Part shown: positions 57,001 through 64,000 of the stretch, one piece after another
How positions within the stretch are numbered: the stretch's first letter is position 1
Layout: each line of letters opens with the position of its first letter
NCBI GenBank assembly: GCA_038380795.1
Contig: CM076267.1
Location: 36,270,232-36,334,231 of the forward strand
Length of the DNA stretch: 64,000 bases
Source of the DNA: Pyrocephalus nanus
Lineage: Eukaryota; Chordata; Aves; Passeriformes; Tyrannidae
Reading direction: 5' to 3'
Program-made: the position numbers and the translations under genes
Notes under the pieces: generated by a model
What the model was told of the DNA's origin: nothing
Databases searched by the model: none
Seen by the model: the letters and a program-made list of their open reading frames with translations, nothing else

Positions 57001-58033
57001 CAGTGACCTGCTGAGACAACCTCTGCTGTGTTTGCAGTTCCTCACACCTCATGAGAAACTCTCCAGGTAAATGGTAATTCTGATGGTGGGGGGGGGGATG
57101 GATGGAAATCCTCTTGTGCTGATATGGAATGTTTCATGGGCTCAGCTTGGCATCAAGGAAGCCAAGGAGGGTTCCACTGGATGCCCACCTTCTTTCTCCC
57201 TTCTTCTGGCTGCCTGGTGGGCAGGGAGGAGAGCGCTGCCCCAGTGTCTGGCTCCTCTGCTGCTGGGCAAAGCTCTTCTCCTCACTGATCCTGGCTCAGT
57301 CCTGGCACTTGGCTGCCTCCCCTTCCACAGAGATGGGTAGAAAAGGAAAATCCAGGCCCCAAACCGACCCAAACCCCCTGAAACTAAACTCTAGTGCTGC
57401 CTGCCCTTTGAAAAGGCAGCGCTTTTCTTCCCATGCAGCTCGAACAATGTCCCTCTTTGCTGTGTGGAGCGTTTAACTGCTCTCCCCCGATGTCTCGTTG
57501 GGTCCCTGCAGATTTTAAGTAGTTTGATGTGTATTTTAAGGCTATTCCCTTGCCAAGGATATTTTTAACTAGCCATTATTTCGGTTGGACACAAGAAAAG
57601 CCAAGTTCTTTCTGTTGCTGGCTGTTCAGCTCCTGTTCCCGAGGCTGTGCTGAAATGGCTGATGCCAGGGTGCCGGCAGCGGGGTTTTTGGCACTGCTGG
57701 GAGGTGGAATTGCTCTTGGCAGGAGCAGCCCAGCTGTTTATTTCATCTCTGCTGATGGCAAGGGGTTGGTGGCGAAGGGAGGGGTTAGAGTTTGTGGCAT
57801 GGGAGGCAAGAGAAGGAGGAAAATTAAGTTGGAGTATTTTAGGAGCACGATAAGCAGCAGGGAGAAAACACTCACCGTTGACATTGTTTTGAACACACAG
57901 TTTAGTTTACGCCTGCCTTCGTCTTTCTGAGGCCTCCTGCCCTCTATCCTGAGAACCAGAGCAACACTTCTTGCTGCCTGTGAAGGAGAAGAAGGTTGGC
58001 AAGACCCATAGGGCAACTTAAGAAGCCTTCTGA
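57001..58033. other. Spacer, nothing recognised
   Basis: A G run is near 57089. Frames of up to 133 codons (57529-57930 plus) carry no domain. Confidence 0.5.
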
Positions 58034-58320
58034 TGGAGCGTGGGCTGTGGGGGTGTTCACCTGGAGAAGAGAAGGCTCCAGAGAGACCTGAGAGCCCCTT
58101 CCAGAGCCTAAAGGGGATCCAGAAGAGCTGGAGAGGGACTGGGGACAAGGCATGGAGGGACAGGACAAGGGGGAATGGCTTCCCACTGCCAGAGGGCAGG
58201 GTTAGATGGGATACTGGGGAGAAATTCTTCCCTGTGAGGGTGGGGAGGCCCTGGCACAGGTTTGACCAGAGAAGCTGTGGCTGCCCCATCCCTGGGAGTG
58301 TCCAAGGCCAGGCTGGAAAA
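58034..58320 (+). repeat. CR1 LINE ORF2 end and 3' UTR, 3'-truncated, sense
   Basis: Starts with CCTGGAGAAGAGAAGGCTCC (the ORF2 C-terminal 'SLEKRRL' codons, here frameshifted). It continues with GAATGGCTTCCCACTGCCAG, GGGTTAGATGGGATACTGGG and GAGTGTCCAAGGCCAGGCTGG, then stops. Unlike the other copies it lacks the last 130 or so bases and the tail, so it has been cut at the 3' side by a later deletion. Confidence 0.93.
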
Positions 58321-59440
58321 CAATCCACTCCTCAGAGCTTCAGCAATTGCAGCTGTTACAGGGGATTTGAGGTCCTGAGCTCCGAGGCAGAGAAACCTCT
58401 TTAGAAGCCAAAAGCTGCAGAGCAGCATCTTCACTTCCCTCCCAGTTAATTCATTTCCAGCTTTTCTTAAGAGGGATTCTCTTGTGATCAGTTATTCCTT
58501 GACAGTTCCCCGCTTTCAGTAGGAAACCCAGCTCCTTCAGTGGTCCCAACTGGCACAGCTGAAACACAGCCTTTCCCTTGCAAGTTAATTATAGGAGAAA
58601 GCTCTTGGCTGCTGAACTCCTTCCTCAGGCAACCAACACTGGAAGCTTGGCCACGGGAGTCCCCTGTGGAGTCAGCAACACCTTGGAAGTTGATAAGAAT
58701 AGAAGGATAAATCAGGGAATGCACAAGGGACCATTGTCCTCACTGCTCAGCTGAGCTGCTAAGCTCGTAGCCACCAGCCCTTGCTATTTCTTTCCAGAGC
58801 TTCCGGCCAGAAACACTCGTGGCCTCCAAAAAAATCATTTCTAGATTGCCAAAACAGCAGAAAATATACACTACATGTGTATATCCCAATGTACCTGCAC
58901 TTCCCTCTTAAGGATGTGAGGAGATGGATTTGCTGAGATTCAATTTACTACTGAAAACTCCCCTCCCCTCAAAAAATAATTAGAACTGAAGTGAGATGTG
59001 CTGATGTCTAAAAATGTGGGGGAAATAATCTGATTTAGCATTAGCAGTTTGGCTTCAGTAGTGAATCCACACATAGTTACAAGCAGGAATTGATTTCTTT
59101 TATAACTGCTGAGAGCTGCCTGTGTTGCTGTTTCACTGACAGCAGAACACTTCCTACCCTGTTGTTATCCGAAACCACTCGGAAAAATAACACATCCAGG
59201 AGGCTGCCGTGAGGACAGCCCGGAGCTGGGAGCTGCCATCGGTGATGCTGACATTTCAGGCTGTACCTGGGACACCACTCGTGCTTGAACCACCTGTAAC
59301 AGCCTAAAACAAGTTCAGCTGCTCAGATCACTGGGAGCCAGAGCACCTTCCGACAGGTAACACTGCTTTTTATAAACAGGTGGGGTACAAATGGGGTGTT
59401 TATGAATACTCAGATCACATCATGCTGCTGTCTTTAGTCC
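58321..59440. other. Spacer, partly A+T-rich
   Basis: 58830-59110 is A+T-rich without long frames. Nothing recognised. Confidence 0.5.
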
Positions 59441-59690
59441 CAGAATGGTTTGGGTTGGAAGGGACCTCAAAGACCATCCAGCCCCACCCCCTGCCATGGG
59501 CAGGGACACCTTCCACCAGCCCAGGCTGCTCCAAGCCCCATCCAGCCTGGCCTTGGACACTTGCAGGGATCCAGGGGCAGCCACAGCTTCTCTGGGCAAC
59601 CTGTGCCAGGGCCTGCCCACCCCCACAAGGAAGGAGCCCTTCCCAACATCCCATCTAATGGGAAGCCATTTCCCCTGATCCTTGGTGTTA
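59441..59690 (-). repeat. CR1 LINE 3' UTR, antisense
   Basis: The plus strand shows CCAGAATGGTTTGGGTTGGA, GGGCAGGGACACCTTCCACC, GGCCTTGGACACTTGCAGGG and CTCTGGGCAACCTGTGCCAG, and ends in GGGAAGCCATTTCCC. About 250 bases are kept, with a small deletion where 'ccctgccctctggcag' is expected. Confidence 0.95.
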
Positions 59691-61559
59691 GTGTAATGAC
59701 ACGCCCCTTCCATCACGAAGAAATACAGTCCTGTGATGCTGTGCAAAGTCTTCTGGTCAGCAATAACTCAGCTGAGTGTAAACAAATCTCCATAATGCTC
59801 CACAACACCAGTCAGCTCTTTAAACTCAACCTAAGGCGTAGCAGTAGATCACCAAAATATATAGGAGATATTATCAGCGTCCTAGAACAGCTTCTCACAG
59901 GATTGAAAGGATCTTTCTGGGGCATTTTCTGTCCTCAAATCTTGAAGGCAATATTCCCCTACCTGAGATAAATTCAGCTGTCTGGTCACTACAGACAAAT
60001 GAAGAAATGTGGTTGTCTAGTAAAACATGGAAGGAAAAGAATAAAGCCACTCCCGGAACTTCATGTGGAAACCTCAGGGCAGAGACTCTGATCCTGCTCC
60101 AGGAGGTCTCTGTTGCTGTGGTGCTCCAAAAAGACACAGGTTTTTAAACTATAGGTCTCCTGGGGTTCCCTTTGGAACAAACTTTTCATCCCAATATCTC
60201 TTTTGGCCTTAGCCTTGTCAGGGGGTGGCTGGGCAGGACTCAGCGGCGTGGCAGGGCTAGTTCAATGGCTCTTCTTGTTGGCACATGAACATTTCACTGC
60301 TGGGGCAGGCACAGAGTCCCACCCAGCTCAGCCCCAGCGGGTTCCTGGGCCTGTTTCTCCCAAATTCAGGAGATCTTTTTGCCATCAACTCCTCCAGGGA
60401 CTGACAGACTTGCCAGGCCACCTCTCCAGCCTGAGCCTTGGACCTCAGGGCGGGTTTTCCAGGCTTCAGCTGAGATCTGTGCCTCTTCCCTCAAGAGCTG
60501 CTTTTCAGATGTGCTTCCTGCACTCTTCCAGCCGTGGTCTTGGCAAAGTGCTGTGCTGGGATATCCAAGCACTGAAAGGAGCTCTCCCTCTCTTCCTGCA
60601 GGTTCCTGTTGTTTGCCAGGGGCTCTGTTTTCAGTCCCCCAAGAATGCAGCCCCTTGTCCTCAAAAGGCAACATGAGCTCTTGTTCCTGCACACAAATAC
60701 TTGTGTTTGGCTGCCTTGAGGAATACCTGTTATTCCATGGAGCCCAGGCTCCTGTGCTTCCCAGACTGGTTCTGTCTGTCGGACTTCTTGCATTGCACCC
60801 AATCCATGTGACACCCGAGCCTTGTCCTGCTGGGAAAGGGAAATCCCGGTAAATGTGGTGCAGCAAAATGAGTTGGCGGCCGGGATTCCATGGCTTTTCA
60901 GGCATGTGTTGGCACGTGTTCCCTAAGACCACCCTCGGATCTGGCACCTGGTACGGTGCTTCCTGGTGGGCACTGCCTCAGGATCTGGGGCTGGATTCTC
61001 CACCTGCAACCTCCTGGCCTCTCCAGCGAGGGGATGCTCATCCCTCAAGGACAGCCATGGGCTCCTCGCCTGAGGGAGCACGGCACTGTGGCTGCACCAG
61101 GACTCCTGGAATGCTGCTGCCCACCTCCTGGGGTTGTCAGGAACTGGGCCAGGGGCTTCCAGCACCTTCAGCTATGTCCATGGTTACCGTGGTGACTGGT
61201 TCTAAATGCACATCATGGATTCCCCTGAGGGCTGTGCCAGTGTCCTGGGATGTGAACAGGAATCCTTCCCGGGAGCTCAGTGAACTCTGCATGTTTGTGT
61301 ATGGCTGTATCCTGTTCCAGGTGTGTTTTCTCAAGGAGAAGAAGGACAACACTGGAGTCAGGGCTGTGTCCAGTGTAGGTAAGTACATTCTTATTGTGAA
61401 TAGGTGCAAGATCCTCTTCCTTGAACTACGGGTAAGGACCTTCCCCCTCATCCCATGGCACCTCAGAGCGCTCGGTGAAGGAGAATACTGGGAACGTTTT
61501 GGGAACTCTGAGATCAGAGCAACTGTCTCCCTTAACCATATGCTGAGTCCTTCACAGGA
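59691..61559. other. Spacer, nothing recognised
   Basis: Frames of 157-193 codons (60203-60947) overlap on opposite strands and a 251-codon plus frame covers 60853-61608; none has a domain. Its right end runs into the antisense LINE fragment below. Confidence 0.5.
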
Positions 61560-61690
61560 CTCCCGTGGTTTGGTGAGGCAAAACCTCCCCTTGCAGAATT
61601 CCTGCTGATTCTCCACGGCCATGTCCTTGTTCATCCCAGCGTGCTCCCTTTTTAAATGCCAAGTTTGAGAAGAGGAACTAAGCTTAGGAT
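61560..61690 (-). repeat. Decayed LINE reverse-transcriptase fragment, antisense
   Basis: A minus-strand frame reads NQQEFCKGRFCLTKPRES. This resembles the conserved 'QHGF-KG-SCLTN' block in the palm region of CR1/L3-type LINE reverse transcriptases. Only about 40 residues around the block show similarity; the downstream catalytic part is not recognisable. It is a relic with no function. Confidence 0.45.
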
Positions 61691-62521
61691 GAACCATTAC
61701 AAGCTTGGCAGGGAGCTCAATTATTTCATCTTTAATTTACTTTAGAAGGTACAAACGACTTTGCTAATGAGAAGTAATTGATTCCAGCGACTTTATTGTT
61801 TATTTTATCTGTCTAAACTCTTTTCCAGACACTTCATGCAACAAGGTTCTCTCTCTGATTGTCCTGCACCAAGAAAGTGGTTGTGGGAAAAAAATCCCCT
61901 TGCTCCAAATCCTCCTTTTCCCTACCCCAGCGTGTCATGCTTTGGAAGTCACATCCATGCCTAAATCCTATTGACTCCAGTGTTTTTTTTGGGAGCTCTA
62001 TTTCGAGGCGCTGTTTTGAGAGGCCTGGCTGCATTAGGAACGCATGCTGGACATTCTCTCCCAGCCTCCTTTCAATGTTTTGCTTTCTGTCCCAATTATG
62101 GCCGGATCCAAAGTTAATTTGTGAAACGCAGGAGCAGCTGTGCGGAGCCAGCCCCGGGCTCGGGTGGCTGTGCTCCCTGACGCTGCCTGGGAAGGGATGT
62201 TTGATGGAAGGGGGTGTTTAATGGAATGAACCCAGGCATTGCAGCAGCCCCAGCGGACCCTCCCGGTGTGCTGCAGCTTCCCAGCCTGCTGAGCCTTTCC
62301 CCTCTGTTTTGATGTTTCCTAGATGGCTTTGTTCAGCTCACCTTCCGTGGTTATTGCTCCCTGCCTTTGGAGAGTGCTCTGCCTTCCACAACTCACGGGG
62401 AGAAAGGGCCTTATTTTGCTTTTCAATCTGCTTCATTTTAATAACGTGCATCCAAAGTGCTGTTGCGCTGTGAGAAGGAGCAATGAGGTGTTCGCTGCCA
62501 CCACACACTTCCTGATTCACA
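61691..62521. other. Spacer, nothing recognised
   Basis: Mixed sequence with a T-rich part near 61730-61990. No gene signal. Confidence 0.5.
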
Positions 62522-62795
62522 GGAAAAGGGGGAATGGCTTCCCACTGCCAGAGGGCAGGGTGAGATGGGATATTGGGAAGGAATTGCTGGCTGGTAGGGT
62601 GGGCAGGCCCTGGCACAGGTTGCCCAGAGAAGCTGTGGCTGCCCCTGGATCCCTGGGAGTGTCCAGGGCCAGGTTGGACGGGGCTTGGAGCAGCCTGGGC
62701 TGGTGGAAGGTGTCCCTGCCCATGGCAGGGGGTGGCACTGGATGAGCTTTCAAGTCCCTCCCAATCCAAACCATTCTGTGATTCCACAATTCCAT
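62522..62795 (+). repeat. CR1 LINE 3' UTR with tail, sense
   Basis: One of the best-kept copies: GGAATGGCTTCCCACTGCCA, GATGGGATATTGGGAAGG, CACAGGTTGCCCAGAGAAGC, TGGAGCAGCCTGGGCTGGTG, CCCATGGCAGGGGGTGGCAC and CCTCCCAATCCAAACCATTC, then the tail TGTGATTCCACAATTCC. It lacks ORF2 sequence. Confidence 0.96.
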
Positions 62796-62904
62796 GAATT
62801 CCTTACCAACTGTCCATGTCTTTTGGTTTTGCTGTTTGGGAATGAACTGAGGGTTCTGCTGGAGTGGATCCTCTCTTTTCTGAGTGGCAACAGCCAAGGG
62901 GGAG

Positions 62905-63000
62905 ATCGTGGTGAGGTCACTGTGGTTTAGTGTCCCCTGGGGCTCTGTATTATTGTCATGTCCCTCAGCCCTTCTGCAGCTCTTTGCAGACCACACTAAT
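62905..63000 (+). repeat. Possible LINE reverse-transcriptase relic, sense
   Basis: One plus-strand frame reads SVPWGSVLL and, about 11 residues later, LFADHTNF. These recall the 'GVPQGSVLGP' and 'FADDTKL' catalytic blocks of LINE reverse transcriptases, but the spacing is much too short and the second catalytic Asp is replaced by His. If real, it is a deleted relic; chance similarity is possible. Confidence 0.3.
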
Positions 63001-63189
63001 TTTTGTTACTTTAAATCTTTTTTTTTTTTTTTTAACCCTCTGCAAGTTGCCCCTCTATCCCTTTCCCAGATCCTTTAGACTCTCAGAACAGCACATGCCA
63101 ACAGCCCGAATTGCTTGGGGATTCCACTGGGATTCCCTCCACAGTGAAAAATAACCACTTATTCCTACCTGTCCCTTCCTGTTTTCTAC

Positions 63190-63355
63190 CCCTTTGGAAT
63201 TCACTGGAGAACCTTCCCTCCAATCCCAGGGGAGATTAATTTCCAAGGAGCCCCTGGTGAGAGAGCTTTTGAGAAACCAGAGTACATGATATCAACTAAA
63301 GTGCCCCTGGTTCTGCATGCATTGATGCCCACAAAGAATTCCCCAGGAGCCATGA
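63190..63355 (-). repeat. Decayed LINE reverse-transcriptase fragment, antisense
   Basis: On the minus strand one frame reads VDIMYSGFSKAL and then ISPGIGGKVLQ. These match the conserved 'VDVVYLDFSKAF' and 'HGIGGK-L-W' blocks of CR1-type reverse transcriptase, in the right order and with near-normal spacing. The catalytic Asp of the YLDF block is replaced (SGF), and stop codons follow. This is an inactive relic from the middle of ORF2. Confidence 0.6.
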
Positions 63356-63488
63356 TTCCAGCTACCAAGAGAATGCTTTCTTTCCATCCTAGTTTTCTAA
63401 TTATCTAAAATGTTAATACAGAGCCTCTACTGCTTTGCTCGGTGTTAAACTCAGTGATAAGTAGCTCAGTTAATTCCTCTTTGGATTT

Positions 63489-63493
<5 letters not shown>

Positions 63494-63529
<36 letters not shown>
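63494..63529 (+). repeat. (GT)n microsatellite
   Basis: About 18 GT units without interruption. Confidence 0.97.
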
Positions 63530-63530
<1 letters not shown>

Positions 63531-64000
63531 CTCTTTTTGCTGTTGCTTGTTTTGTTGTTGGGGCTTTTAAATTTGTTTTTGTGATTATTTTACTGGCCAC
63601 TTCCCCCCTTTTGAGGCTGACAGCTCCAGAGTTGATGTCTCCTTATTTCCTGGGTTATCCCTCCTTTCCTCTGGTGATGGAAAAGGCAACACCTGGATGG
63701 GAAATGATGCTTTCTACGACACTGGGGGAGAATATTTGTCCTACAAGTGCTTAAGGCATCGCCTGTGGTTTGTGGGAATCACACAAAACAAGTGCTGGAG
63801 ACACTTCCTGGGCTTTCTGCTCCTTTGGAGCCAAATAATTTTTGATTTTGGGGGTTAACGATTGGTTTGCTGGAAAGACTTTAGAGTTAGTCCTTCTCCC
63901 TGCCAGGAAAGCTTATTCCACCGTGACCAAAGCTGTCTTTGCAGGCAGACATGGCCCCAGGAGCTCGTGTGCTGCAGGAAGGTGTTGTCTCAGGGTCCTT
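63530..64000. other. Spacer at window end
   Basis: T/G-rich start, then mixed sequence; nothing recognised. Confidence 0.5.

Noticed and set aside
1..64000. tRNA, rRNA, snRNA, CRISPR or bacterial operon signals
   Set aside because: No GGTTCGA-type B box with a matching cloverleaf, no conserved snRNA start and no regular repeat-spacer array were seen; the DNA is clearly of vertebrate type.
1..64000. Endogenous retrovirus
   Set aside because: No paired long terminal repeats, primer-binding site or gag/pol/env blocks were recognised; the only reverse-transcriptase traces fit LINE elements.

Overview
The window looks like nuclear DNA of a bird. The main evidence is 23 copies or fragments of the 3' end of CR1 (chicken repeat 1) LINEs, in both orientations, all truncated at the 5' end. 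Many end in the degenerate ATTCTGTG/ATTCTATG tail typical of avian CR1. There are no Alu- or B1-like SINEs, no bacterial-type gene packing, and long stretches without an open frame. Bird is an inference from repeat family and composition; the order cannot be fixed by eye.

No host protein-coding gene could be supported. The open frames are short, overlap on opposite strands, lack recognisable domains, or arise from tandem repeats whose unit carries no stop codon. The only recognisable protein-coding homology is decayed LINE reverse-transcriptase sequence: the C-terminal end of CR1 ORF2 near 8805, 29300 and 58034, and palm-domain-like fragments near 61560, 62905 and 63190. The window is best read as an intergenic region or a very large intron. 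No tRNA, rRNA, CRISPR array or known microRNA was recognised.

Layout. 1-10.5 kb: CR1 remnants, a 0.6 kb G/T-only-like tract (4.2-4.8 kb) and a 21-bp minisatellite (7.2-7.6 kb). 10.5-18 kb: G+C-rich DNA with a 27-bp minisatellite, a perfect 12-bp-stem hairpin (13.7 kb) and the clearest CpG island (about 16.23-16.86 kb). 18-28 kb: a (CA)n tract, a hexamer minisatellite, an 830-bp higher-order pentamer array (21.3-22.1 kb) and a four-block polypyrimidine pentamer array (27.0-27.4 kb), with A+T-rich DNA between them holding POU-octamer and homeodomain-type motifs. 28-46 kb: sparse CR1 including the longest copy (29.3-30.0 kb), then a 52-bp CpG-containing minisatellite (45.8-46.0 kb). 46-64 kb: a TAATTA cluster, a nearly CpG-free 0.8 kb block, and a dense set of CR1 copies including tail-to-tail insertions and reverse-transcriptase fragments.

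No set of genes acts together here. The points most worth following are the tandem-repeat architectures, the CpG island as a possible unannotated promoter, the hairpin, and the motif clusters in A+T-rich DNA. I found no evidence of a new multi-gene system.
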